Below, piece after piece: positions 1 to 8,830 of a DNA stretch of 30,219 nt. The first letter of the stretch is position 1. Each line of letters starts with the position of its first letter. A program made the position numbers and the translations under genes. The DNA lies in NCBI GenBank assembly GCA_016800925.1, contig JABCPU010000698.1:1-30219 (forward strand). The letters run 5' to 3'. The notes beneath the pieces were generated by a model. The model saw only the letters and a program-made list of their open reading frames with translations, was not told the DNA's origin and did no database searches. The stretch comes from Suillus spraguei (lineage: Eukaryota > Basidiomycota > Agaricomycetes > Boletales > Suillaceae).

Positions 1-268
1 GTGGATACCAATGGCTTGCGCCAGCCAACACCTTGCAGTCGTTTTAATTATCAAATAGAAAACATGTGCACCACAATAATGGTTACACTGAGATCCATGC
101 ACGATTTCAAATATAGAGATTGACTCACATTTACGGAAGCGGCCAGCAAGGTCTCCTCGTGTACGCCTCATGATGCACAGCTATATCAAACATTGCCCAC
201 TACCCAGTGATTCCGGCGCCCTAGATCAGTTTCCGGTACCCTGTTATCAGTCGAACCTTACTTGATTC
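1..268. other. no gene seen
   Basis: No coding region, RNA gene or clear repeat could be supported here. The stretch leads into the left arm of the inverted repeat that starts at about 269. Confidence 0.5.
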
Positions 269-862
269 TTTCGAGTTTCTCCAAACTCTGCACAGAAAAA
301 GTCCGAGCACCCTCAGTCCTGGCATGATGGTTAGTATTCACAGCGAAAAGACCCCAGACTCTGCTCGATATCGCGTCGCTTCTGCAGTCACCAGCAATTA
401 TCGAGCAGCCTCACCCACAATATTTTTAATGAAAACCTCATTGCATGTTTCTCCAATGAGGTCCAGGCTGCTGAGGCTCGGCACTTTTATGGGCTCCAAA
501 TCACAACGGAAAACGAGACTTCTCATTGACACCGTTTGTCCTCGTACACAGCCTCGAACCTGCTACATCCCGAAAGCTGCTCGCTCTGCGGCCTTGGACA
601 TGTTCACTTAATAAACCTTCTTAGTGGTGAGACAACCTTTCTGGGCAAACTAACGAGAGCAGCGTCTTCTTGCTATCCAAACTCAAGTTGCGCAGGGATG
701 AAGATATCGATATCTTGATACCATTGTATACCGCTCGATAATGGCTGCAACATTAAACTGAAGCGAATATAAATATGTCGAGCAGAGTCTGGGGTCTTTT
801 CATTGTGGATGGCGTGAGGGTGTTCGGACTTTTTCTGTGCAGGGTTTGGAGAAACTCGAAAA
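269..862. repeat. imperfect inverted repeat with about 0.3-0.5 kb centre
   Basis: The left arm (269-368, extending weakly to about 412) is the reverse complement of the right arm (778-862, extending back to about 728). Shared pieces include TTTCGAGTTTCTCC, CTGCACAGAAAAAGTCCGA and AAAAGACCCCAGACTCTG, read on the plus strand in the left arm and on the minus strand in the right arm. The spacer has short ORFs that I do not recognise. This could be a MITE or foldback element, or an inverted duplication. I could not find matching target-site duplications, so mobility is not shown. Confidence 0.7.
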
Positions 863-1263
863 GAGGTCCGAAGGGTACATTAAACTCTATTTTCAGAACG
901 ATGAATGTTGCGTTGCATATAGATCATTTTTTTTGATGAAAACAAAAACATAAGGTTTTAGTAGTTCTTGGATTGACAAGATAACTTGAACTACAGTCTT
1001 CCTGCATTCTATGTGGTCGCAAGGTCCGAGCTATGGGAGACTTGCAAAATTCATGACCCAGCAGGGACTCGGAGATTAAATATAGACCTACTGATAGGTA
1101 CATTTATTACGTTTCACGGGGCTTAAGGGCAAATTCCAGTGCCAACGACTCCTGCACGCCTCATGACGGAAGTCGTATTGGATTCAGGTTCAGGGTCCAC
1201 ACTGCACACCGATAAATTATAAGGTTGCATCAACGCTTCTCACTCACAATATTTGCCTTCCCT
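863..1263 (+). promoter_or_regulatory. upstream region of the GTPase gene
   Basis: About 400 bp without a supported gene. A TATA-like AATTATAAG lies at 1215-1223, roughly 45 bp before the chosen start codon at 1264, which is a plausible distance for a short fungal 5' leader. No other regulatory site is recognised. Confidence 0.3.
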
Positions 1264-2445
1264 ATGGATCCTTCAGAGATAAAGGAGAAAATCGGTCGCT
1301 TTCGAATCCTCACTATAGGAAGAGCAAATGCGGGAAAGACTACCATTCTCCGGAGGGTTTGCAATACTCGGGAGAATCCAGTAATCTATGACTGCGCTGG
1401 AAAAAAGGTGCGCACTAGTAAGAGGGTGGCAATGATCACTACTAACCCATTAACATCAGGTCGACCCTGCAGTTTTGGATCCATCCAGAGAGGTATTGAG
1501 GTATGCTCTTGGCTGATGACATGAATTGACATACTCTCAGCGTGGAGAGCACAATATTGAGAATGAATTGGTGTTCCCAAGCAACCCGGGATTCGTCTTC
1601 CATGATTCACGTGGGTTTGAGGCGGGCGGCGAATCCGAGTTTGACCAAGTCAAGGAATTTATCGCGCGCCGTTCAAAGGAAACCAAACTAAAAAACCAAC
1701 TCCATGCTATATGGTAATTGTAATTGATCAATTGCGACGTGTGCCATCTCACATTTCAACACAGGTATTGCATCCCGATGGACGAAGCAAGCAGATCGTT
1801 CACCGCAGGGGAAGTCAAATTTTTCTCCCAGTGTGACACAGGAAGCAGTAAGCGACTATAGTTGATGTTCAACTGATACGCAAAATCAAAATCACAATCC
1901 TCAGTCCCTGTGATAGTATTATTTACCAAGTTCGATGCCTTCTACGACGTCGCCTATGGAGAGCTAAAATCAAAGGGAAAATCAATAAAAGACGCTCGAG
2001 CGCTGGCCCCGACACACGCCCAGGAGTCATTTGCTAATGGGCCGCAATTGGAGTTTCTCAAGGGTGTTCGGTTACCTCCAAAATGCCATGTGTGCCTTTC
2101 CAGTAAGCTAGATGATAGTCAAGTTGTGATACATAATGACCATTGATCCATTAGACATGGACAAGGATGATGCAGATTGTGGACCACTCATCGAACGCAC
2201 AGCTGGAACTCTGGATAGTAACGTGCTTCAGCGATTATTCATCTCGACGCAGCAGATCAACTTGGAGCTCTGCATGAAATATGCAGTTGAGAAGTAACTA
2301 CCCATCGTCTCATTTACCTCGCCACAAGCGTTGACGACGAATATCGTCTAGCATGCTGCCTTACCTCTTGCACCCAGCTGAGACAACTGAGGAATGGCAT
2401 GAGGCGTTAATAGCCAGATGCAGTCTCTGGTTTCCACATGTTTAT
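1264..2445 (+). CDS. P-loop GTPase (G domain-containing protein), exons 1-7
   Basis: Seven exons join in frame: 1264-1407, 1460-1492, 1541-1713, 1765-1847, 1905-2102, 2155-2293 and 2352-2445, giving 288 codons. All introns are GT-AG and 48-58 nt long. The G1/Walker A motif GRANAGKT is at residues 19-26, G3 DSRG at 81-84 and G4 TKFD at 152-155, so it should bind and hydrolyse GTP. This matches a dynamin/septin/HSR1-like small GTPase type that is expanded in mushroom genomes; its cellular role is not known to me. The start at 1264 puts nine residues before the first beta strand. Exon 7 ends in phase 0 after the codons for WFPHVY, and a GTAAGA donor at 2446 leads into the one-codon exon array. 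The open frame would stop soon after any intron retention in this part, so splicing is needed. Confidence 0.85.
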
Positions 2446-2566
2446 GTAAGATTATCAGAAAGTTTGAAGGTTGTTCTCATTTATGTTTGGGGCGTTTACT
2501 TGCAGATGGTGTGTTGATCAATCCTATGGAGTCATGCTGATCAAAGTCCTTGCCCACTCTTCGCAG

Positions 2567-4913
2567 GCTGTGAGTGTGTCGATCCTCCTTCGAGTTCGAG
2601 CGATTCTGATCCAAGTCCTTGCCCACTCTTCGCAGGATGTGAGTGTGTCGATCCTCCTTCGAGCTCGAGCGATGCTGATCCAAGTCCTTGCCCACTTCGC
2701 AGGATGTGAGCGTGTCGATCCTCCTTCGAGCTCGAGCGATGCTGATCCAATTCCTTGCCCACTCTTCGTAGTATGTGAGTGTGTCGATCCTCCTTCGAGC
2801 TCGAGCGATGCTGATCCAAGTCCTTGCCCACTCTTCGCAGCGTGTGAGTGTATCGATCCTCCTTCGAGCTCGAGCGATGCTGATCCAAGTCCTTGCCCAT
2901 TCTTCGCAGATGTGAGCGTGTCGATCCTCCTTCGAGCTCGAGCGATGCTGATCCAAGTCCTTGCCCATCTTCGCAGTATGTGAGTGTGTCGATCTCCTTG
3001 AGCTCGAGCGATGCTGATCCAAGTCCTTGCCCACTCTTCGCAGTATGTGAGTGTGTCGATCGTCCTTCGGGCTCGAGCGATGCTGATCCAAGTCCTTGCC
3101 CACTCTTCGCAGGTTGTGAGTGTGTCGATCCTCCTTCGAGCTCGAGCGATGCTGATTCAAGTCCTTGCCCACTTTTCGCAGGATGTGAGTGTGTCGATCC
3201 TCCTTCGAGCTCGAGCGATGCTGATCCAAGTCCTTGCCCACTCTTCGCAGGATGTGAGTGTGTCGATCCTCCTTCGAGCTCGAGCGATGCTGATCCAAGT
3301 CCTTGCCCACTCTTCGCAGTATGTGAGTGTGTCGATCGTCCTTCGAGCTCGAGCGATGCTGATCCACATCCTTGCCCACTCTTCGCAGCTTGTGAGCGTG
3401 TCGATCGTCCTTCGAGCTCGAGCGATGCTGATCCAAGTCCTTGCCCACTCTTCGCAGGATGTGAGCGTATTGATCCTCCTTCGAGCTCGAGCGATGCTGA
3501 TCCAAGTCCTTGCCCACTCTTCGCAGCTTGTGAGTGTGTCGATCGTCCTTCGAGCTTGAGCGACGCTGATCCAAGTCCTTGCCCACTCTTCGCAGCGTGT
3601 GAGTGTGTCGGTCGTCCTTCGAGCTCGAGCGATGCTGATTCAAATCCTTGCCCACTCACTCTTCGCAGCGTGTGAGTGTGTCGATCCTCCTTCGAGCTCG
3701 AGCGATGCTGATCCAAGTCCTTGCCCACTCTTCGCAGGATGTGAGTGTGTCGATCCTCCTTCGAGCTCGAGCGATGCTGATCCAAGTCCTTGCCCATTCT
3801 TCGCAGGATGTGAGTGTGTCGATCCTCCTTCGAGCTCGAGCGATGCTGATCCAAGTCCTTGCCCACTCTTCGCAGTATGTAAGTGTGTCAATCCACCTTC
3901 GAGCTCGAGCGATGCTGATCCAAGTCCTTGCCCACTTTTCGCAGGATGTGAGTGTGTCGATCGTCCTTCGAGCTCGAGCAATGCTGAATCAAGTCCTTGC
4001 CCACTCTTCGCAGGATGTGAGCGTGTCGATCCTCCTTCGAGCTTGAGCGATGCTGATCCAAGTCCTTGCCCACTCTTCGCAGCGTGTGAGTGTGTCGATC
4101 GTCCTTCGGGCTCGAGCGATGCTGATCCAAGTCCTTGCCCACTCTTCGCAGCGTGTGAGTGTATCGATCCTCCTTCGAGCTCGAGCGATGCTGATCCAAG
4201 TCCTTGCCCATTCTTCGCAGAATGTGAGCGTGTCGATCCTCCTTCGAGCTCGAGCGATGCTGATCTAAGTCCTTACCCACTCTTGCAGGCTGTGAGTGTG
4301 TCGATCGTCCTTCGAGCTCGAGCGATGCTGATTCAAGTCCTTGCCCATTCTTCGCAGTATGTGAGTGTGTCGATCCTCCTTCGAGCTCGAGCGATGCTGA
4401 TCCAAGTCCTTGCCCACTCTTCGCAGGATGTGAGCGTATCGATTCTCCTTCGAGCTCGAGCGATGCTGATCCAAGTCCTTGCCCACTCTCGCAGGCTGTG
4501 AGTGTGTCGATCGTCCTTCGAGCTCGAGCGATGCTGATCCAAGTCTTTGCCCACTCTTCGCAGTATGTGAGTGTGTCGATCGTCCTTCGAGCTCGAGCGA
4601 TGCTGATCCAAGTCCTTGCCCACTCTTCGCAGTATGTGAGTGTGTCGATCGTCCTTCGAGCTCGAGCGATGCTGATCCACATCCTTGCCCACTCTTCGCA
4701 GGATGTGAGCGTATTGATCCTCCTTCGAGCTCGAGCGATGCTGATCCAAGTCCTTGCCCACTCTTCGTAGGCTGTGAGTGTGTCGATCTTCCTTCGAGCT
4801 CGAGCGATGCTGATACAAGTCCTTTCCAACTCTTCGTAGTCTGTGAGTGTGTGAATCAATCCTCCTTCGAGCTCGAGCCGTTCTCAATCAAGCCATCTCC
4901 CGTTTGTTGATAG
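2567..4913 (+). repeat. 69-bp minisatellite, about 34 copies
   Basis: This is the young part of the micro-exon array. The usual unit is 69 bp: a variable dinucleotide plus T, then GTGAGTGTGTCGATC, a middle block with CTTCGAGCTCGAGCGAT, the branch-like GCTGATCCAAG, and CACTCTTCGCAG. Most units are nearly identical. Exceptions are introns of 64 nt (2639-2702, 2980-3043), 65 nt (2912-2976, 4224-4288, 4430-4494), 70 nt (3599-3668) and 71 nt (4843-4913). Private variants, such as CCACATCC near 3364 and 4677 and GTGAGCGTATTG at 3461 and 4705, show that blocks of several units have been copied. Because the unit is a multiple of three, long ORFs appear on both strands; these are by-products. Confidence 0.95.
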
Positions 4914-5667
4914 GATGTGAGCGAGCTCATCATTTATTGAGTGTAAGAATTTCTGACTAAAGCAATCGACGATCTCTCGGCAGGAGGTCAGTACATTGAT
5001 CTTCTACCGACCTTGAGCCACTCACAGAACAAATCATTGATCTCTTGACAGCTTGTGAGTGTGATCATTTTCTGCCGACCTCCTATCTTCCTCATTGATG
5101 CGCTCGCTGATCTATTGTCAGGGTGTGAGTGTATTAATTCTCCGTTGCCCTGACGCCATGGTCTATATGACCGAAAACATTGCTGCTTTATTAACAGCTT
5201 GTGAGTTGGTCCATCCAGTGTCGAACTCGAACCATACTGAGTGACGCGTTGCCCATCCATTCACAGAGTGTAAGCACATTGATCCGCGGTCGAATTGGAA
5301 TATCACTGACCAATGACATTGCCGATTCCCATTGACAGCACGTGAGTAGTGTTCATCTACGGTTGAGCTCAAGTGTCGCTGATTGATTGACAGGTGGTGA
5401 GTCTCTTCACACCAATCGAGCGTCAGCCTAGCTCACCAATCCCAATCTCATGGCTCATCTAGTCACAGCATGTTAGTGTGCTGATCTTCTGTTGAGTTCA
5501 AGCTTTGCTTACTACTGAAATCGCACGTCCCTTAACAGCTTGTGAGTGTTTTTATCTTAGAGTCTTGCTTGCAAACGACATCGCTGATCCATCAATAGGA
5601 GGTTAGTTTCTTCATCCTCCTTTGACTTTGGGTCACACTGAATGAAGATGCTACACATTGGCAGAAA
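4914..5667 (+). repeat. diverged distal part of the micro-exon array
   Basis: Twelve further units (islands 4914 to 5665) whose intron bodies no longer align easily with the 69-bp unit and whose lengths run from 52 to 73 nt. Donors are GTGAGT, GTGAGC, GTAAGC, GTTAGT and GTCAGT; acceptors are mostly ACAG, CCAG-like or TAG. The island between acceptor and donor stays exactly 3 nt in every case. Faint similarity to the young unit (a GTGTGATC- or GTGTCGATC-like start, CTGAT near the middle) indicates common origin. Confidence 0.75.
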
Positions 5668-5888
5668 GTGAGTGTAACGATCCTCAGCAGAGTGGATGAT
5701 TTTCAATTTTCCATCATTGTTTGACCAGATTTCTCGGAAACAGTATGCAGACATGCAGTCTAGGTTACTCTCCGTGGTGTGTCTAATTAGTCACAAATTG
5801 TGCACATTTCTCATGTTGTGAATGTGCCAGGTCTCTGGCTCAACACCCTCGGAGACCGGTGTTCAACTCATTTCTGGTGACTTTTGAG
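5668..5888 (+). other. junction between micro-exon array and C-terminal exon
   Basis: After the last 3-nt island (AAA, 5665) comes a GTGAGT donor. The next plausible acceptor is TTGACCAG at 5727-5728, followed by an open 35-nt exon (5729-5763, reading ISRKQYADMQS). Its donor GTTACT is weak. Another open segment follows a CCAG at about 5834. How these join to the exon at 5889 cannot be settled by eye, because its only nearby acceptor is TTTGAG. Confidence 0.35.
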
Positions 5889-6292
5889 GCTACGTTGCGA
5901 TGAACCTGCTCATTATCGATCATTTAGCCGCTGTCATTATCTTCGAACACTCATTCTACATTTTCGACAAGCAACGCTATCTTCCGGACGAGCAGAAGTC
6001 TGTTCCTTCTTTTAATGTCGCTCTCGAGCGGTACATTGCGTCTCCGCATGCCGCTGCTGTGAGGAAAGCTGTGAGGGTTGCCATACACGGAAACTCGTTT
6101 ACTTGGAAAGCCAAACTACTTGGACGCTTCCATAAGAAGGGAACGCGATCTGTTGGTGACTCTCATGAGTTGGCCAGAAGAATCGTTGAAATCACTTTAG
6201 AGCATCGCCTGTGTATGTTTAGCTGTTATGTCCTGGCAGTAATCCCGCTGATCTGCTTGTCTTCAGCGAGACCTGGCGATGCAACGACATAA
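5889..6292 (+). CDS. probable C-terminal exon(s) of the GTPase gene
   Basis: An open frame from about 5889 contains a hydrophobic stretch (NLLIIDHLAAVIIFEHSF), then a helical charged region of about 80 residues ending near ITLEHRL. A typical intron lies at 6213-6266 (GTATGT, CTGAT, TTCAG; 54 nt), or with the alternative donor 6211, and the frame ends at TAA 6290-6292. The position, strand and lack of its own clear start support its being the last part of the GTPase gene after the micro-exons. The hydrophobic segment could be a membrane-associating helix. It could instead be a separate small gene starting at ATG 5900. Confidence 0.5.
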
Positions 6293-7385
6293 ATGATGTT
6301 CCGGTTCGGAGTGGAGCTTAGGTGTGGATGCAGGTTGCTTGAAAGGTCTGTCGAGGTAGATTCAGGATGTGGAACTGTGCGAAATGGTTGTATAATCACG
6401 CAACTTCGTCTGGTATGGCGTATACGTGTTTGGAGAATGTTGGTCGTCCTCAGTCGAGATAGTGACAAGAGCTACTGCATTTGATGTACCTCTCATGTAT
6501 CCGCGGTCCAATTCCAAGTACATCAAGGTTGAGTTAGTCCCTGTTTCAACCTGCACCACTTTCGTTATGGTCATTTTAACCTTATAAACTCTATGTAGAC
6601 ACATGAACACAAACGTTCCTGAGAACATCGCTGACTCCAGCTGGTTGCATGATGAATGAGATCTCTGAAAAGACCTGGCTGCGAGCGGAAGATGGCCTTC
6701 AAACTCGATAGACTTTGACACACGTTGATTTTCAGGGACAGCGTGCGATGTGCATCAGGATATGATCATGGCTCTGAGTTGAGGTTTTACAAACTGGGTG
6801 CATTATTCGATATAAATTCAGCATTGGCCCCTGCTCTGTGTAGGTGACAGTCAAAACCCATTATCACTTTTGCTCATATGATATCGTGCGGATCATATTC
6901 TGGAATCAAGATGCGTCTTCTCAAGAACCGATAGACGACGCCATCGTGGAACAAAGGATAAACCGACTTACACAGTACCTTATAGCGTGTCTTATGAAAT
7001 GTGAGCGCATTAAAGTTTAACTGTATCCAGGAGCCTGCTGCAGCGACCGACGACGACTCCATTGCTTAGTATCAGGATCCTGGTGTGTAGTTCAAGATAT
7101 CAAATTATCGATTCTCCTGTGGTTCGAGTTGTGCTGGGACATAAGAGCTATTGGTAGTGAGCGTATTGATTCACACTCGCACCATGCTGAGATTTTCGGA
7201 AAGGAGGGGTTGTTGCGACTGTCCTCATAAGTCAGACATACAGCGGAGGGACAGTCAAGTCTGCCTTGACAGGTTGACTTGTCGGAGTTTCGATGCAGTC
7301 CTCGGCCTCCTCGGCTGTCTTGGAGCATCCAACGTCTGCTACATTCCTCGCCCCAATTGATCAAGGATAGATCTAGATTCGGACT
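6293..7385. other. region with decayed array units, no supported gene
   Basis: No convincing gene. Several segments resemble old array units: about 6503-6520 shares ATCCGCGGTC-AATT with 5281-5297; 7013-7040 has GTGAGCGCATT and TATCCAG; 7086-7135 shares a TCGATTCTCC and TTCGAG core; 7157-7190 begins GTGAGCGTATTGATT, like 3461 and 4705. They do not form a regular chain of acceptor, 3 nt and donor. Confidence 0.4.
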
Positions 7386-7614
7386 GTGACCACGACAAAG
7401 TATTTGAAAATAGCAAGAGTAAGTCTTTCTTTCAAATTTATTGTGGCTTCGCGTTCTCTCACTCCCGCAGCAGAGTGCCAGCGAGTGACGATCAATGTCA
7501 GTACTTCCATCTTTTACATGCTCTCTAACTTCTTGAAGAAATTTGAGCGAGACTGTCCCAGGTTGTTGTCAACGGTGTTCAATATAACTCCCATGAGCGT
7601 CAGCCTCACACAAA
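7386..7614 (+). other. possible 5' exons of the NACHT gene
   Basis: A clear intron-like segment (GTAAGTC at about 7411 to CCCGCAG at about 7470) and a second possible one (GTCAGTACTT to TTCTTGAAG, about 7498-7540) suggest short upstream exons, with an ATG at 7386. The reading frame into 7615 could not be fixed, so no N-terminal domain is named. Confidence 0.3.
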
Positions 7615-8661
7615 ATGTTTGCAAGGGACTCGGTGGATCTCCTGAAATACATCTACGGATTCCTAGACAATACAGAGAAGAATCGACTCGTTTGGCTGCA
7701 TGGCACGGCTGGCGTTGGAAAATCTGCCATTGCATTTACAGTAGCTGAAAAATTGAAAGGTCTAAAAGTGAGCGAAGAGACAAATGTCGAAACGCGGTTG
7801 ACGGAAACATTCTTTTTCTCGTGCAAACACACCAAATGGTGTACGGGTGGATATTTCTTTGCGACGCTCGTCTACCAGCTTGCCACAAATTTTCCAAGCA
7901 TCCGGCGAGATGTGAATAGAGCCATCTGCAACAATCCCGCTCTACTAGACCTAGACACGCCTCTCTGCGACCAGATGGAGGCTCTCTTTCTCCAACCCCT
8001 CAGGAAACTTCAACTCAGATTGCGTGTATGTCCCCCTTTGACGTTTGTTGTCGATGCCCTTGATGAATGCACATGCGAACCTGAGCTTACCGATCTCATC
8101 CTTTCCCTTGCGCGGGCTCTTCATGAGCCTGATCTGCCCATGACCCACATTCTGCTCACGAGTCGCTCGGAATCGCATATTTGTAAAGCCTTTCGGAATG
8201 AAGAAGTGCGCCCGCTGGTGTGCGAGATACCAATGAAAACTTCTGGGGAGGGCGTTACTACTATCATCTCGCTAGATGGTGCCGATATCGACAATGACAT
8301 CTGTATATTTCTACAGCATTTATTCAGAGAGCTACAGTGCAGCCATCCCAATTTCCCGCAACCCTCGTGGGGTGACCTTGCGAAGCTGGCAAGGCGAGCT
8401 GGCAGACGATTCATCATGGCGTCGACGACGACGAAATTTATTGTCGATGGATACAAGGATCCACGGGATCAGTTACAACTGATGCTCGAACTGACAAGCG
8501 AGCTGCTAGCAGGAACGGAGGTGTACAAGTTATACGATTATATCCTCTCTACGTGTACCGACCCCAAGCGGGCATACCTGCACTTGCAGACCCCCTGTCG
8601 CTATCACAAATCTCGAAACTCCTTGGCCCTGGTCAGGGCTGTGATGCTGAGACGACGCTAG
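7615..8661 (+). CDS. NACHT-domain STAND NTPase (NLR-like), core fragment
   Basis: The 348-codon frame contains a full NACHT core: Walker A GTAGVGKS at residues 30-37, an aromatic FFFS strand at about 66-69, Walker B VVDALDEC at 145-152, and a sensor-like HILLTSRSE at about 180-188. In fungi such proteins are NLR-like switches used in heterokaryon incompatibility and other non-self responses: the NACHT domain oligomerises on nucleotide exchange, an N-terminal effector signals, and C-terminal repeats sense. Here the start ATG is probably internal to the real gene. The frame is lost at about 8560-8580: the expected continuation (a PLSLSQISKLLG helix and a winged-helix-like IYHSSIRDYVSDP motif) is in another frame, and about 10-15 residues seem missing at the switch. 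It may be a pseudogene, unless a small intron repairs it. Confidence 0.8.
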   Translation: MFARDSVDLLKYIYGFLDNTEKNRLVWLHGTAGVGKSAIAFTVAEKLKGLKVSEETNVETRLTETFFFSCKHTKWCTGGYFFATLVYQLATNFPSIRRDVNRAICNNPALLDLDTPLCDQMEALFLQPLRKLQLRLRVCPPLTFVVDALDECTCEPELTDLILSLARALHEPDLPMTHILLTSRSESHICKAFRNEEVRPLVCEIPMKTSGEGVTTIISLDGADIDNDICIFLQHLFRELQCSHPNFPQPSWGDLAKLARRAGRRFIMASTTTKFIVDGYKDPRDQLQLMLELTSELLAGTEVYKLYDYILSTCTDPKRAYLHLQTPCRYHKSRNSLALVRAVMLRRR

Positions 8662-8830
8662 TGCAGCTACGGCCTGTCATGGATAACCCTATAGATAGCA
8701 CTCTCCCCGTGAGTATATATCACTCATCCATTCGCGACTATGTTTCCGATCCATCAAACTGCGGCCTTCCTGAAGTACGCGATATCGCATCACCTCACCC
8801 TCACTCTCTGCTCGCATGTTCTTCTCTCCG
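8571..8830 (+). pseudogene. frameshifted continuation of the NACHT gene
   Basis: This frame (phase differs from the NACHT core ORF) reads LADPLSLSQISKLLG, then a QLRPVMD region and SIYHSSIRDYVSDP, the usual segment after the NACHT fold in mushroom STAND proteins, and then ASPHPHSLLACSSLR. At 8831 it runs without a stop into the 27-bp repeat, and this frame stops at 9048-9050. No WD40, ankyrin or TPR sensor repeats follow. Confidence 0.65.

Larger units (their letters stand above)
2446..5667 (+). other. array of 47 one-codon micro-exons separated by mini-introns (3' part of the GTPase gene)
   Basis: From the donor at 2446 the sequence alternates GT...AG stretches with 3-nt islands, in the same phase as exon 7. 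Islands (start, codon): 2506 ATG, 2567 GCT, 2636 GAT, 2703 GAT, 2772 TAT, 2841 CGT, 2910 AT only, 2977 TAT, 3044 TAT, 3113 GTT, 3182 GAT, 3251 GAT, 3320 TAT, 3389 CTT, 3458 GAT, 3527 CTT, 3596 CGT, 3669 CGT, 3738 GAT, 3807 GAT, 3876 TAT, 3945 GAT, 4014 GAT, 4083 CGT, 4152 CGT, 4221 AAT, 4289 GCT, 4358 TAT, 4427 GAT, 4495 GCT, 4564 TAT, 4633 TAT, 4702 GAT, 4771 GCT, 4840 TCT, 4914 GAT, 4984 GAG, 5052 CTT, 5122 GGT, 5198 CTT, 5267 AGT, 5339 CAC, 5394 GTG, 5469 CAT, 5539 CTT, 5599 GAG, 5665 AAA. None is a stop. The predicted product is rich in D, Y, R, A and L. The splicing is inferred; only the signals are seen. Confidence 0.65.

Noticed and set aside
324..718. Small ORFs inside the inverted repeat
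   Set aside because: No recognisable motif, and they overlap repeat arms; no support beyond length.
1386..1752. Minus-strand ORFs over the GTPase exons
   Set aside because: Shadows of the plus-strand exons, which carry GTPase motifs and good splice sites.
2477..3866. Long minus-strand ORFs of 392 and 441 codons across the repeat
   Set aside because: They follow from the 69-bp unit being a multiple of three with no stop on that strand, and they have no start context or homology. The plus-strand splice structure explains the region better.
2893..4910. Plus-strand ORFs encoding Cys- and Ser-rich 23-residue repeats
   Set aside because: They are out of phase with the GTPase exon, begin inside the repeat and break wherever a unit has an odd length.
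2509..5667. CRISPR array
   Set aside because: The units abut without unique spacers, the host is a eukaryote, and the conserved parts are splice signals.
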